Shown here piece after piece: positions 1 to 9,172 of a DNA stretch of 51,062 bases (within the stretch, counting starts at the first letter, position 1; every line of letters starts with the position of its first letter). The notes below the pieces were generated by a model. The model ran no database searches and was not told the DNA's origin. It saw only the letters and a program-made list of their open reading frames with translations. Position numbers and translations under genes: made by a program. The stretch is from Planctomycetota bacterium (GTDB taxonomy: Bacteria; Planctomycetota; Planctomycetia; Planctomycetales; Planctomycetaceae). The DNA lies in assembly GCA_027618475.1 (NCBI GenBank), contig JAQCEJ010000033.1, positions 1 through 51,062 of the forward strand. Reading direction: 5' to 3'.

Positions 1-40
1 CGGATGGAACAACGACTTTCTGCTCCAAACCCTCACCGGC

Positions 41-418
41 TCAGGAAGTTAGTGAGCGCTGGCCCTGCGTCTCCGTCGCTGGGCACGAGAAAACTACGTT
101 CCTGCCATTCGGCGCCAGGACAAATGGCATCCCATCGTGCTTGAAGAGATGCAACGAAAGGATGACGAGCTCAATCAGCGGGACGATATCAATCCCGGGA
201 AGCGATTTGTACCACTCGAGCCGATGCCCGTCAGGGCGATTCATCCCGCGCACCCAATGCCGGGAAACCCCAACATCCGCTTCGACGACGGAGTGCCCGT
301 CGAGCGGCACGCGTACACGGCCATCGGTCAGGTTGAATCGATCGAGAGCGACGATCAACTTTTCGGCCTTGGTTAACGATAACCGTCTTACTGTTCCTCG
401 TCGCCGACCTTGATCCAA
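41..418 (-). CDS. Hypothetical protein, doubtful ORF
   Basis: Open frame of up to 125 codons immediately 3' of the sialidase-like gene on the same strand. Its only ATG lies inside the end of that gene, about 30 nt before its stop, and I see no clear alternative start just after the stop. The predicted protein has a mixed, globular-looking composition without membrane segments and without any motif I recognise. It may be a short translationally coupled gene or simply an open frame. If it is not real, bases 1-387 contain nothing else I can name. Confidence 0.25.
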   Translation of the reverse strand: MDQGRRRGTVRRLSLTKAEKLIVALDRFNLTDGRVRVPLDGHSVVEADVGVSRHWVRGMNRPDGHRLEWYKSLPGIDIVPLIELVILSLHLFKHDGMPFVLAPNGRNVVFSCPATETQGQRSLTS

Positions 419-1575
419 TCGACTGAAAACTCGGCATGCTTCATCGTTTTGCCTTGTTCGACGAAGTAGCTGTATACGGCGTGTACGTTTTTATCGGCTC
501 CCTGAATGATCGCCGGGTAGTGGTATTGCCCCTGCTTGTGTCGCTCGAGATGTCGTATCCACTTCCATGTTCGGCCTTCATCGTTTGAGAGAGACAACGC
601 CAGGCTGTTACGGCCTTTCGTTGTGTCGTTATAAATGAGAAGCCACTCTCCCGACGTCAGCCGCAGGCCGTCGAGCCCCGATCCAGGATTGGGAAAGTCG
701 GTCATGCCGACGGAACTCCATGTCATGCCGTCGTCCGCAGATTCGCTGATGCGAATACGGTCGAGCGGTCCGTTCTCGCGCATGTATGCGACGAGCGTGC
801 CGTCATCGCGCCGCAGGAGAGTCGGCTGGATGTTACCGAATCCGATCAGCGGTCGACTGGCGAACCACGATTCCCCCTGATCATCGCTGATCGCTATCAG
901 CGAGATCGAGTACGTATCGGAATACAGCGGCAACAGAATCCGTCCGCTGGGAAGAACCGTCGGCTTGCAGCGCGGTTGCCAACCTAGCCGTTGATAGAGT
1001 TTGTCCGAAAGCCGTTCACGGAGTTTCTCGATTGCAGACGTGGCGTCGATCGTCAGGTCAGTTCGTTCGGCGAGAATTTTGTCAAGCGATTCGACGGCTG
1101 CCGTAGTAAAGTCGTCGGGCTTAAGAAAAATCGTACCACGTGACGTCCAGCGAGGCGAACCATCGGCGCGATATTCGTCGGCGACCAGGTATTGCGTCAA
1201 ACACGATTCCCAGGTGTTGGCAATGATGACCGGCCAGAACAACCACAAGCGATTTTTCGAGTCGATCATCATCGTGGTATTGCCATCGGGAAACCCCGGG
1301 GTATCGACCATGAGGAAGGGTTTGCTCCACTTGATCGAACCATGACGTCGCCGCGACCCGTACACAGCGACGTCATCGGCCTGGCGTTCTCCCGACCCGC
1401 GATACCACGAAACAAGCAAGTCGCCATTCGGGCATTCGACAATCCCCGGAGCATGATTGTGCTGATCATGATACGGGAACACGAATTCGGCCGCGTAATG
1501 TAAGTTGATCTCGTCATCGGCGTGTGCCGCGAGCGACGAGATTACGAGAACGAACATCATCAACGCGTATTTCAT
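388..1575 (-). CDS. Secreted sialidase-like (BNR/Asp-box) protein
   Basis: 395-residue protein with an N-terminal signal peptide (about residues 1-19, ending Ala-His-Ala) and the fold signature of the BNR/sialidase superfamily. Asp-box motifs of the form S-x-D-x-G-x-T/S-W occur near residues 230, 285 and 335 (DDQGESW, DDGMTW, NDEGRTW). Early motifs HNHAPG and LLVSWYRG resemble the start of planctomycete exo-alpha-sialidase-like proteins (BNR_2 type). It probably acts outside the cytoplasm on a sugar polymer, but true sialidase activity cannot be asserted; many family members in this phylum have unknown substrates. The ATG is followed directly by a basic residue and the hydrophobic signal core, which supports this start. 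The gene lies downstream of ispH on the same strand with an 84-nt gap. Confidence 0.8.
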   Translation of the reverse strand: MKYALMMFVLVISSLAAHADDEINLHYAAEFVFPYHDQHNHAPGIVECPNGDLLVSWYRGSGERQADDVAVYGSRRRHGSIKWSKPFLMVDTPGFPDGNTTMMIDSKNRLWLFWPVIIANTWESCLTQYLVADEYRADGSPRWTSRGTIFLKPDDFTTAAVESLDKILAERTDLTIDATSAIEKLRERLSDKLYQRLGWQPRCKPTVLPSGRILLPLYSDTYSISLIAISDDQGESWFASRPLIGFGNIQPTLLRRDDGTLVAYMRENGPLDRIRISESADDGMTWSSVGMTDFPNPGSGLDGLRLTSGEWLLIYNDTTKGRNSLALSLSNDEGRTWKWIRHLERHKQGQYHYPAIIQGADKNVHAVYSYFVEQGKTMKHAEFSVDWIKVGDEEQ

Positions 1576-1659
1576 GACGTGAACTTCACTTTGGAATTCT
1601 AATGTTTCGCGAACGATGACTCGAACGGTCGACCGACGAAAGGCTGGAAAACGAGGGAT

Positions 1660-2598
1660 TCATTGCGCATTCGCCAGCACGCGGAGTTCCTTCGGTAATG
1701 GGAAATTTACATGTTCTTCGCGAATGACAACTTCTTCCACTTCGGCGTTGAATTGGTTGCGTAAGAGGTCGACGCATTCCTGCACTACGATTTCTGGAGC
1801 GCTCGCGCCGGCACTGACGAGAACGGTTTTCGCGTTGGCGAACCATTCCGTCTTGAGCTCGTGGGCACCGTCGACGAGATACGCCGGCCGGCCGATCGCA
1901 CTTCCGAGTTCCATCAGGCGTTTGCTGTTCGAACTGTTCTGGCTGCCGAGAATGATTACCACGTCCGCATTGGCGGCGAGCTTTGACACGGCTTCCTGGC
2001 GATTCGTTGTTGCATAGCAGATATCGTCCTTCGGCGGTGATACAATTTGAGGAAAACGAGTCTTTAGGCGATCGATCACTCGACCGGCCTCTTCGATGCT
2101 GAGCGTCGTTTGAGTGAGATAGGCTATTTTGTCGTCAGGCGTGAATGAAAGCGAATCGACGTCTTCGGGTGTTTCGACGAGCGTGATGCTTTGTGGCGCT
2201 TCCCCCATCGTACCGATCACTTCATCGTGTCCTTCATGCCCAATAAGAATGATGTTGTAATTCTGCTGTGCGTATCGAATCGCCTCTAAGTGAACTTTGG
2301 TGACGAGAGGGCAGGTGGCGTCGATCGCTTTCAACTTACGCGAGCGGGCATGAGCGCGAACTTCAGGCGAGACACCGTGAGCGCTGAAGAGCAAGATCGA
2401 TCCGATCGGGACTTCGTCGAGCGAATTGACGAACGTGACTCCCTGATTCTGAAAGCGATTGACGACATGCTGGTTGTGCACGATTTCGTGGTACACGTAT
2501 ATGTTTGACCCGAACCGGAGAATCGCCTCGTCGAGACATTCAATTGCCATATTAACGCCGGCGCAGAAGCCACGAGGATTTGCGAGTAGGACTTTCAT
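1660..2598 (-). CDS. ispH: 4-hydroxy-3-methylbut-2-enyl diphosphate reductase (IspH/LytB)
   Basis: Last enzyme of the MEP isoprenoid pathway: a cytoplasmic [4Fe-4S] enzyme that reduces HMBPP to IPP and DMAPP. At 312 residues it is the standard length. The three cluster cysteines are visible as C12 (GFCAGV), C96 (DATCPLV) and C194 (ICYAT). The substrate-site residues are also present: H41 (EIVHN), H74 (SAHGV), H124 and E126 in the GHEGHDEV motif, the TQTTLS threonines near 163-166, and the SQNSSNSKRL segment near 219-228. The ATG gives the canonical MKVLLANPRGFCAG start. It is 13 nt downstream of the propeller gene on the same strand, so the two may be co-transcribed. Another MEP gene, ispD, is about 42 kb away in this window. 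Confidence 0.97.
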   Translation of the reverse strand: MKVLLANPRGFCAGVNMAIECLDEAILRFGSNIYVYHEIVHNQHVVNRFQNQGVTFVNSLDEVPIGSILLFSAHGVSPEVRAHARSRKLKAIDATCPLVTKVHLEAIRYAQQNYNIILIGHEGHDEVIGTMGEAPQSITLVETPEDVDSLSFTPDDKIAYLTQTTLSIEEAGRVIDRLKTRFPQIVSPPKDDICYATTNRQEAVSKLAANADVVIILGSQNSSNSKRLMELGSAIGRPAYLVDGAHELKTEWFANAKTVLVSAGASAPEIVVQECVDLLRNQFNAEVEEVVIREEHVNFPLPKELRVLANAQ

Positions 2599-2611
2599 GT
2601 GTTCAATTCTA

Positions 2612-4885
2612 TCAGGGAGTCGATGTTTTCAAAAACAGCGATGGCACAAGGCCGCGTCGATTGTACGATAATGCATTCTCAGCTGGTATTGCCGGGCGAC
2701 CCAATTCTCGTGGGCCGAAGCAGACAAGACGGTTGGATTCGGCGATCAGCAGGCAATTATCCATGGCAAAAAGATTGCCACCGCCGACTCCGAAACGAGC
2801 GCGAAGCGGATACCGCTGTGTCAATCGTCCGGTCCGGTGATCGACTAGAATCAGTTCATCGCGCGTCGGCCAGAGTACTTCTCGCGGCGTGAGCAGTCCG
2901 CGGCCGAAGCCGTGTCCCGGTGAATCCTGAAAACCGACATGCCAGGCAACACGTCCCGAGTTCACTTCGAGTCCCCAGAGCGAACGTCCGCTGGCAATCA
3001 GGGTTTCACCGTGTGCACCGATGAGGTGGATGATGTGATCGGGAAGTTGCCGACTCCAGATTCGTTTTCCCGTGCGACTGTCCCATGCCGAAATGACGTC
3101 GCTGTCGCGGGGGGCGACGATGATCTTTCCATGATAGGCCAACGGTACTGTTAGCCCCTGTAAACGATGTGGCAGTCGCGGCGAAGTCCTCACGTCGCGG
3201 CTCTGTGGATACATGCTCACCCAGCGAACCATACCGGTGCCGGCGTCAACCGCTGCAAGCGCCCCGATGTCGGTACAGAGAAATAGTCGCCCGTCATCGT
3301 ATGTCAACAATAAAGATGTGATCAGATTGAGGTCCGTCTCGTCATTGCGAATCGCGGCACAGACTGGCGTCATCCAGAGCAAAGTGCCCGATTCGCTGGA
3401 GAGGCAAGCGATGCCGATCTGATTCTCCGGAGCACCTTGCCTGACAGCAACGAACACTCGATCGTTATGCGCAATCGGCGAGCCTTCGAACATCCAGCCT
3501 GATTGCCGCGGAGCGAGTTCCTGCGAAGAAATCTTCCAGAGAAGCCGGCCTTCTCCATCTGCCAGATCGAGGCAGACGATGTCGGTCTGCCAGGAGCGGG
3601 CTTCATGCGGACTGCGACTGGTGATCGGCGTTCCGAGCCTGGCGAACAGTTTTCCGTTATTTATCGTCAGCGTGAATCGAGGCGAACCTCGGGAAGGAAA
3701 TTCGGGAAGCCATGAGACGTCGGTCGACGTTTCGGGAAAGAGAATATCGTTGTCATCGACGGCGGTCGGCCACGCTGGATCGCCGCTCGAGAGCTGCACG
3801 CCGCGAATGTGTTCGGCGTCGTTGAGAAAGACAAGGGCATCGTGTTTCGCGAGATGATCCGCATCGGCGGAAGGTATGACATAACCAACGGGAAATGTAG
3901 CAAGCGGCCTGTTCGACAGGGCTGACGTCGATCGGTTGAGCAACGGCTCGGGGACATCAGGCAGGTCGATCTGCCATAAGGGAACGCCGAGTTCTGTCCA
4001 GTCGTTTGAGATATAATCCCGTTGCGCCGTCCCGGCAAACGTCGTAATCGATTTAGCAGGGGGCGATTTTTCCCAGTGGGAAAACTCTTCGGCGATCGCA
4101 TCGATGCGATCGGCTAGACTGCCGTTGATTCCCGCGAGAGTTCCCTCGGCATGGGGAAACAGACGGCGAAACTCCTCACGTTCGAATTTCGATTGTAGGA
4201 ATTCTCCCTCAAACACGCGGCACAATACGATGCGGGCCAACACTTCGGCGGGAGGATATCGCGGATTGGGAAAACGGAAGTCGCTGTTCTCAGACAGAAA
4301 CGCGGGAGTCGATTCCAGCGGGAGCAATTGAGCCCACCACGACCGGGCGATGTGATAATCTCCTTGTTCCCACGCCTGTTCGCCGAGCGTCCATAATGAC
4401 AGATCGCCGAACTGGCTGCTGAACGCCTGCTCGACAATCTTCCGGATGTGTTCGGGATTGTGATGGACTTCCCAGTCTTTAAACCAGAGTTGAGCCTGTG
4501 GATCGAGCCGCTTTTGCAGGATAACTCGACCTTCGGGCGGAAATTCCGACAACATCCCCTGGCAAAGATAGCCTGCGTTGACGTAACGTCCTGATGCAAT
4601 CGGTACGAGCGAATGTTGATGATTCTCTGCGATGTTCTGCACCAGTTCGATCGCCTGATTCCACTGTTTATCGGCGAGATAATCCTTCACGACCTCCAGT
4701 TTGCGAACAGCTTCCTGATCGACATCAAACGAGATGTGCTGCCCGAACGACATATTCACGGCGGGGCGATCTTGGGCATCGGCGGAACGAACAAGGGCCA
4801 TGACGAGAACAATAGCCGCAAGTAGAACGCCACAGCGTCGAAAGCAACTGGGGAAATCGACAATAAGAGTATGGGGGATCTTCAT
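2612..4885 (-). CDS. Secreted PQQ-like beta-propeller repeat protein
   Basis: About 757 residues from the chosen ATG at 4885. A longer frame opens upstream, but this start places a signal peptide at the very N-terminus (basic stretch, then LLAAIVLVMAL, ending near SADAQ). A helical, TPR-like region follows (about residues 50-130). The C-terminal half carries repeated blades with the PQQ_2 pattern in which a G-x-x-x-W ends a strand (GTLLWMT, GMVRWVS, GKRIWSR, GRVAWHV). Proteins of this type are abundant and secreted in planctomycetes; no catalytic residues or cofactor ligands can be assigned, so the function is unknown. It precedes ispH by 13 nt. The first 60 codons of the longer frame look non-coding. 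Confidence 0.8.
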   Translation of the reverse strand: MKIPHTLIVDFPSCFRRCGVLLAAIVLVMALVRSADAQDRPAVNMSFGQHISFDVDQEAVRKLEVVKDYLADKQWNQAIELVQNIAENHQHSLVPIASGRYVNAGYLCQGMLSEFPPEGRVILQKRLDPQAQLWFKDWEVHHNPEHIRKIVEQAFSSQFGDLSLWTLGEQAWEQGDYHIARSWWAQLLPLESTPAFLSENSDFRFPNPRYPPAEVLARIVLCRVFEGEFLQSKFEREEFRRLFPHAEGTLAGINGSLADRIDAIAEEFSHWEKSPPAKSITTFAGTAQRDYISNDWTELGVPLWQIDLPDVPEPLLNRSTSALSNRPLATFPVGYVIPSADADHLAKHDALVFLNDAEHIRGVQLSSGDPAWPTAVDDNDILFPETSTDVSWLPEFPSRGSPRFTLTINNGKLFARLGTPITSRSPHEARSWQTDIVCLDLADGEGRLLWKISSQELAPRQSGWMFEGSPIAHNDRVFVAVRQGAPENQIGIACLSSESGTLLWMTPVCAAIRNDETDLNLITSLLLTYDDGRLFLCTDIGALAAVDAGTGMVRWVSMYPQSRDVRTSPRLPHRLQGLTVPLAYHGKIIVAPRDSDVISAWDSRTGKRIWSRQLPDHIIHLIGAHGETLIASGRSLWGLEVNSGRVAWHVGFQDSPGHGFGRGLLTPREVLWPTRDELILVDHRTGRLTQRYPLRARFGVGGGNLFAMDNCLLIAESNRLVCFGPRELGRPAIPAENALSYNRRGLVPSLFLKTSTP

Positions 4886-5187
4886 GATCTCATTATTCCC
4901 GATTGAGGAAAGTGTGTCTATAAACAGTTTCATTCGAGTCGAACGTCGATGTTTACAGCACAATCCAAACTTGAATTCCGTCAAGAACCGGGTCTTGAAA
5001 CCCGTTCTATTGTGGAGTCGCAATGCGTCACCCGATATGATGGATCCCATAGGGCTGTATTTCACATCTGCCGCAGAGTGTGGAAAGTCGATATCTCAAG
5101 TTCAATTGAGATCGTGTTGTATTTACGGCACTCAGCGAATGCGCTGCGGCGCAAAGGCATATCGGTGTAAAGAGAGTCAGGTCAGAC
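4886..5187. other. Divergent intergenic region with two short hairpins
   Basis: This region separates the minus-strand propeller gene from plus-strand purE and must hold promoters for both. Two inverted repeats are visible: 4984-5008 (about 9 paired bases, arms AGAACCGGGT and ACCCGTTCT with one bulge) and about 5091-5111 (ATCTCAA ... TTGAGAT). Neither is followed by a T-run. I see no purine riboswitch pattern upstream of purE. Confidence 0.4.
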
Positions 5188-5709
5188 ATGCCGAAAACAA
5201 GAACGTCGAATTCGAAGACTGACGCGCAAGTACCGCTCGTTGGTATAATTATGGGCTCTCGCTCCGATTGGGAGACGATGAAGCATGCCGCGGAGATGCT
5301 GGATGAGTTAAAGATTCCGTATGAAAAGCAGGTCGTTTCGGCACACCGAACGCCGGAGAGGATGGTGGAATACGCACGCACAGCCGAGCAGCGGGGTTTG
5401 GCCGTTATTATCGCCGGTGCAGGGGGAGCGGCTCATTTGCCGGGAATGGTAGCGTCGTTGACGACATTACCGGTGTTGGGAGTACCGGTTCAAAGCCGGG
5501 CGCTTCAAGGGCTCGATTCACTGCTGTCAATTGTGCAGATGCCGGGGGGGATTCCCGTAGGCACCCTGGCAATTGGCGAAGCGGGAGCGAAAAACGGTGC
5601 GTTGCTCGCTGCACGCATTCTGGGGATATCCAACAGCGACATTCGCGATCGACTGCACACGTATCAACGCGAGCAAACCGACCGCGTGCTGAAAGATTCC
5701 CAGTTATGA
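5188..5709 (+). CDS. purE: N5-carboxyaminoimidazole ribonucleotide mutase (PurE class I)
   Basis: Converts N5-CAIR to CAIR in de novo purine synthesis, working with the PurK product encoded directly downstream. The 173-residue protein shows the class I signatures: [12 protein letters not shown] near residues 20-31 (phosphate-binding loop), [10 protein letters not shown] near 50 (catalytic His), [13 protein letters not shown] near 75-88, and [19 protein letters not shown] near 115-133. The pairing with purK supports the N5-CAIR mutase role over the class II AIR carboxylase. A purine-rich stretch upstream (AAAGAGAGTCAGG) may serve as ribosome binding site. The stop overlaps the purK start by 4 nt (ATGA), indicating translational coupling. 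Confidence 0.97.
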   Translation: MPKTRTSNSKTDAQVPLVGIIMGSRSDWETMKHAAEMLDELKIPYEKQVVSAHRTPERMVEYARTAEQRGLAVIIAGAGGAAHLPGMVASLTTLPVLGVPVQSRALQGLDSLLSIVQMPGGIPVGTLAIGEAGAKNGALLAARILGISNSDIRDRLHTYQREQTDRVLKDSQL

Positions 5710-6860
5710 GTGCGGTCATTCCTCCCGGTAAATCGCTCGGCGTGTTGGGGAGCGGCCAACTCGGACGGATGTTTGCCATCGCCGCCCGGCGGTTGGGTTA
5801 CCGCGTCCACGTCTTTTCTCCCGAGTGGGATACCCCCACCGGGCAGGTTGCCGACGTTGAAGTTCAGGGAAGTTACGACGATCTCGCGGCGATTGCAAAA
5901 TTCGCACAATCGGTCGACGTGCTGACGTTCGAATTCGAGAACGTACCGTCGGCGACGACCGAAGCAGCAGCGAAATGGACGCCGGTACGACCGGATGGGG
6001 CGATCCTGCATCTGACACAGCACCGGCTGCGTGAAAAAAGTGCTCTCGCCGGTATCGGCCTGCCGGTTACGCCATTTTATCCGGTGCACAATTTCAATGA
6101 ATTACTATCCGGACTGCAAAAACTTGGTACTCCGGCGGTGTTGAAAACAGCAAGTTGGGGCTATGACGGAAAAGGACAGGCCCGTATCGATTCGATCGAC
6201 GCAGCACAAACGGCATGGGAGTCACTTCACACCGATGAGGCGATTCTCGAAGCATTCATCGATTTTTCGTGTGAAATCTCGGTCGTCGCCGCTCGTAGCA
6301 CGCAAGGTGACTTCGTGGCGTACGGTCCGGTCGAAAATTCGCACCGTCGTCATATCCTTGATATTTCACGCTGTCCGGCGAATGTCGATGAATCTGTCGC
6401 CCGCGAAGCGATTGAAATTGCCCGCGCGATCTGTGAGCAGTGGAACGTTGTCGGAGTGCTGTGCGTTGAATTCTTCGTAGCGCAGGACGGGAAACTCCTC
6501 ATCAATGAACTGGCACCCCGTCCGCATAATTCGGGACATTTGACGATCGATGCCCATGTCACCTGTCAGTTCGAACAACAGGTGCGCGCGATCTGCGGTC
6601 TGCCGTTGGGATCGTCCCGCCAGCTTCAACCCGCGGCGATGGCCAATCTATTGGGAGATCTCTGGCAGCCTGCCGTTCCCGACTGGGAGGCTGTTTGCCG
6701 TTATCGAGAGGTCAAACTCCATCTCTATGGTAAACAGGAGGCTCGACCAGGTCGAAAAATGGGGCACCTTACGGCGCGGGCTTCGACGGTGCAAGAAGCG
6801 GAACAGCTCGTCGTTTCGGCCCGTCAGGCCTTACAACAGGGGCAATCATCGTCCGATTGA
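5706..6860 (+). CDS. purK: N5-carboxyaminoimidazole ribonucleotide synthase (PurK)
   Basis: ATP-grasp enzyme (384 residues, normal length) that makes N5-CAIR from AIR, ATP and bicarbonate, feeding PurE. The N-terminal Rossmann-like domain opens with [13 protein letters not shown]. The ATP-grasp core shows the K-T-x-x-x-G-Y-D-G-K-G-Q segment near residues 147-158, [13 protein letters not shown], the metal-binding VLCVEFFV and [14 protein letters not shown] near 255-270, and the C-terminal [17 protein letters not shown]. The start codon overlaps the purE stop in ATGA, so the two are translated in a coupled way. The third purine gene of the window, purC, is 34 kb away, so purine genes are not clustered here. 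Confidence 0.96.
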   Translation: MSAVIPPGKSLGVLGSGQLGRMFAIAARRLGYRVHVFSPEWDTPTGQVADVEVQGSYDDLAAIAKFAQSVDVLTFEFENVPSATTEAAAKWTPVRPDGAILHLTQHRLREKSALAGIGLPVTPFYPVHNFNELLSGLQKLGTPAVLKTASWGYDGKGQARIDSIDAAQTAWESLHTDEAILEAFIDFSCEISVVAARSTQGDFVAYGPVENSHRRHILDISRCPANVDESVAREAIEIARAICEQWNVVGVLCVEFFVAQDGKLLINELAPRPHNSGHLTIDAHVTCQFEQQVRAICGLPLGSSRQLQPAAMANLLGDLWQPAVPDWEAVCRYREVKLHLYGKQEARPGRKMGHLTARASTVQEAEQLVVSARQALQQGQSSSD

Positions 6861-6968
6861 CCCAAGTCGGCTTCGAACGTTCGGGCTTCTGCTTGAATCC
6901 ATTCACCGACTGACCCTAGAATGAAACACAGAGTATTACGTTAGAAGGTTTTCAGAGAAAGCAGCGGC

Positions 6969-7943
6969 ATGTCCGAACCCGATTTTTACAAGGTTTTAGA
7001 GGTTTCTCGGCAGTCGTCAGCCGACGAAATCAAGAAATCGTATCGCAAGCTGGCCCGTAAGTATCACCCCGATATGTGTCCCAACGATAAACAGGCCTCG
7101 GAAAAATTCAAGGAGATCCAGGAAGCGTATGCGGTTTTAGGAGATGCCGATAAACGAAAAATGTACGATGAGTTCGGAGCCAATTTCTCGAACTCCGGTT
7201 CTGGAAAGGGGGGACGCGGTCCCCGCCAGACCTATACCTGGTCGGGGCCCGGCGGCGGTGGACCGATTGATCTGGAAGATATCTTCGGTCACGGCAATGT
7301 GGGCGATGCGACGGAAGGCTTCGACTTTAGCAGCATCTTCGGCGGAGGGGGAGGAGCCAAGCGGAGATCGTCGCGACGTGAGACAAGACGACCTGATCGA
7401 GGGGCCGACGTGCGGACCGAAATCGAGATCCCGCTGCTCGTTGCTGCTCAGGGAGGAATGCAAGATATCAAAGTTCACCGGAGCTCAGGTGTCGAGCGGC
7501 TATCGGTCAAGATTCGAAAAGGTGTTACGACGGGGCAAGTCATCCGGTTGACAGGCCAGGGGGAACCGGGTGGCATCGGTGGCGGACCGGGAGATTTGCT
7601 ACTCACCGTCCGCATTGCCCCTCACCCTTATTTCCGAGTGGAAAAAGCCAACGTGCTCCTCGATCGGCCGATTTCACCCGCAGAAGCAACACTGGGAGCC
7701 AAAGTCGATGTCCCAACTCTCACCGAAGGTGACTTCACCCTGACCATCCCTCCGGGGACTTCGAGTGGCACAAAACTTCGCCTGCGCAGCAAGGGCTTGA
7801 TCGATCCCGAGACGGGGCAACAGGGAGACCAGTATTGTGTGATCAAGATCGTCGTCCCCAAAACGACCAGTGATGCCCTCCGTGATCTTTACCGGAAGGT
7901 ATCTGAACTAAAGGAAGACCAACCTCGTGCGGGACTTTGGTGA
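6969..7943 (+). CDS. DnaJ-family co-chaperone, CbpA type (no zinc finger)
   Basis: 324 residues: an N-terminal J domain (about 4-70) with the HPD motif at 33-35 in KYHPDM, a Gly-rich linker (about 75-130) with DIFG and SSIFGGGG elements, then the two beta-barrel substrate-binding domains of DnaJ_C (TEIEIPL, RIAPHPYFRVE, LTIPPGTSSGTKLRL). The Cys-rich zinc finger of true DnaJ is absent, so this is a type B protein like CbpA that stimulates DnaK ATPase. dnaK is not in the window. The gene is followed by a small membrane protein whose GTG start overlaps its last codons by 17 nt. A cytoplasmic location is expected. Confidence 0.92.
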   Translation: MSEPDFYKVLEVSRQSSADEIKKSYRKLARKYHPDMCPNDKQASEKFKEIQEAYAVLGDADKRKMYDEFGANFSNSGSGKGGRGPRQTYTWSGPGGGGPIDLEDIFGHGNVGDATEGFDFSSIFGGGGGAKRRSSRRETRRPDRGADVRTEIEIPLLVAAQGGMQDIKVHRSSGVERLSVKIRKGVTTGQVIRLTGQGEPGGIGGGPGDLLLTVRIAPHPYFRVEKANVLLDRPISPAEATLGAKVDVPTLTEGDFTLTIPPGTSSGTKLRLRSKGLIDPETGQQGDQYCVIKIVVPKTTSDALRDLYRKVSELKEDQPRAGLW

Positions 7944-8418
7944 CGCGATGTTCTCCCCACGGCCCGAATCGGCAGAACACATCGGACGTTCCCATCGCCA
8001 AACCCACGTGATGGCATTGCTGAGTTACGTTCTGTTCTCGTGCGGATGGTGTCTGGTGTTCTTACGATTCGGTTCTCTAAGTAAAGCCTTTGCCGACGAG
8101 AGCCCGACATTTGTATCTGTCGAAGAAATTAAAGCGACAGAGGTCGACAAGACGAAGTCAAAGCCTCATCTGGCACAAAAACGAGACGTGGATGCGGTTC
8201 TCGTGCTGCTGGTGTTGACGTTGATGGTCATCATATTGGCGTTTGCAGGGTTGCTGATCTGGGGACGGCGTGTCCGCCGTGTGGCAAAACACCCCTTGCG
8301 ACCGGTTCCGCATCCCGATCCTTTGTGGTATATGCGCAGCAAGCGACCGACGTCCGACAACGACGACGATCATACCGGAGGGACCGACGACGACGATCTC
8401 CCCGGTTCTACGCCTTGA
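7927..8418 (+). CDS. Small membrane protein, unknown function
   Basis: Up to 163 residues from a GTG at 7927, which has an AAGGAAG ribosome site about 9 nt upstream and overlaps the DnaJ-type gene by 17 nt. Internal ATGs at 7948 and 8011 are alternatives; the one at 8011 would put the first hydrophobic segment (ALLSYVLFSCGWCLVFL) right at the N-terminus as a signal anchor. A second, stronger membrane helix lies near residues 90-112 (VLVLLVLTLMVIILAFAGLLIW). It is followed by a basic stop-transfer stretch (RRVRRVAK) and a hydrophilic C-terminus rich in Asp. No family recognised. It sits between a chaperone gene and rnpA, so it may be co-transcribed with either. Confidence 0.65.
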   Translation: MRDFGDAMFSPRPESAEHIGRSHRQTHVMALLSYVLFSCGWCLVFLRFGSLSKAFADESPTFVSVEEIKATEVDKTKSKPHLAQKRDVDAVLVLLVLTLMVIILAFAGLLIWGRRVRRVAKHPLRPVPHPDPLWYMRSKRPTSDNDDDHTGGTDDDDLPGSTP

Positions 8419-8443
8419 ATATCAAACTCCATGAGACACCGTC

Positions 8444-8794
8444 TTGCAGTACACGTTTTCCAGACAGCAGCGATTGCGTTCGAGTCACGACTTTGACCGC
8501 GTTTATGCTCTTAAGCGGCGGTTCAGCGATTCTAGGCTGCTTGTATTCGCCGCCGTCAATGGTCTCAACCAGACCCGCATCGGACTGAGCGTGTCGAGAA
8601 AGCAAGGCTCGGCCGTCAAGCGATTTCGAATCAAACGCCTGCTTCGAGAGGCGTTTCGGTTGTCGCAACACGAGCTACCGATTGGATATGATTTGATTCT
8701 CATCCCACGTGTCGGCGTCGATGCCGGCGTTGACGATTTCCGCGAATCGCTGGTATCACTGGTGGGGAAAGCGGCCCGTCAACTCAAGAACTGA
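8444..8794 (+). CDS. rnpA: Ribonuclease P protein component
   Basis: Protein subunit that assists the RNase P RNA in 5' maturation of tRNAs; 116 residues, normal length. The beginning MQYTFSRQQRLRSSHDFDRVY matches the family pattern, followed by the central GLSVSRKQGSAVKR-FRIKRLLREAFR block near residues 47-72. The family's RNR signature appears as Arg60-Phe61-Arg62, so the usual Asn is replaced. The reading frame offers only a TTG start at 8444: an in-frame TGA lies 12 nt upstream and no ATG or GTG precedes the conserved N-terminus. rpmH, the usual neighbour upstream, is absent, whereas yidD follows after 6 nt as expected. Confidence 0.92.
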   Translation: MQYTFSRQQRLRSSHDFDRVYALKRRFSDSRLLVFAAVNGLNQTRIGLSVSRKQGSAVKRFRIKRLLREAFRLSQHELPIGYDLILIPRVGVDAGVDDFRESLVSLVGKAARQLKN

Positions 8795-8800
8795 TTCCCC

Positions 8801-9136
8801 ATGAAGACTGTGGAGGAGAGCGTGCCATCCAAACTCCCCGGGCACGATGAAATTTGCGATGCGAATCAACTTGCCGCGTCGACGGAATCCATGCGCCCAC
8901 GTTCGGTTTGCCGGATGTTAATATCCATTCCTGCCTGGGGACTTATTTTGCTGGTCAAACTGTATCAGTTAATTCTCAGTCCGATCTTCGGAGGACAATG
9001 CCGGTTTTATCCTTCGTGCAGCAACTACTTTATCGAGGCGGTGAAAAAGCACGGCGCGATTTCCGGCAGCGTTCGCGGCGTGGCCCGTATTCTTCGCTGT
9101 CATCCGTTTCATCGAGGAGGGTATGATCCCCCATGA
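8801..9136 (+). CDS. yidD: Membrane protein insertion efficiency factor (YidD)
   Basis: Small membrane-associated protein thought to help YidC-dependent insertion; 111 residues, with an extended N-terminus compared with the usual 70-85. The family core is clear: an amphipathic/hydrophobic helix ([14 protein letters not shown], about residues 48-61), then [13 protein letters not shown] (about 64-76) and [12 protein letters not shown] at the C-terminus. An internal Met at residue 31 could be a later start that would give the usual size. It lies 6 nt after rnpA, the standard rnpA-yidD order, but yidC does not follow; the next gene is on the other strand. Confidence 0.93.
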   Translation: MKTVEESVPSKLPGHDEICDANQLAASTESMRPRSVCRMLISIPAWGLILLVKLYQLILSPIFGGQCRFYPSCSNYFIEAVKKHGAISGSVRGVARILRCHPFHRGGYDPP

Positions 9137-9172
9137 TACGAGATTCAGCCGGACCATCGATGGTCGCAGTTG

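Noticed and set aside
4886-5187. Purine riboswitch upstream of purE
   Set aside because: The hairpins present do not match the conserved three-way junction.
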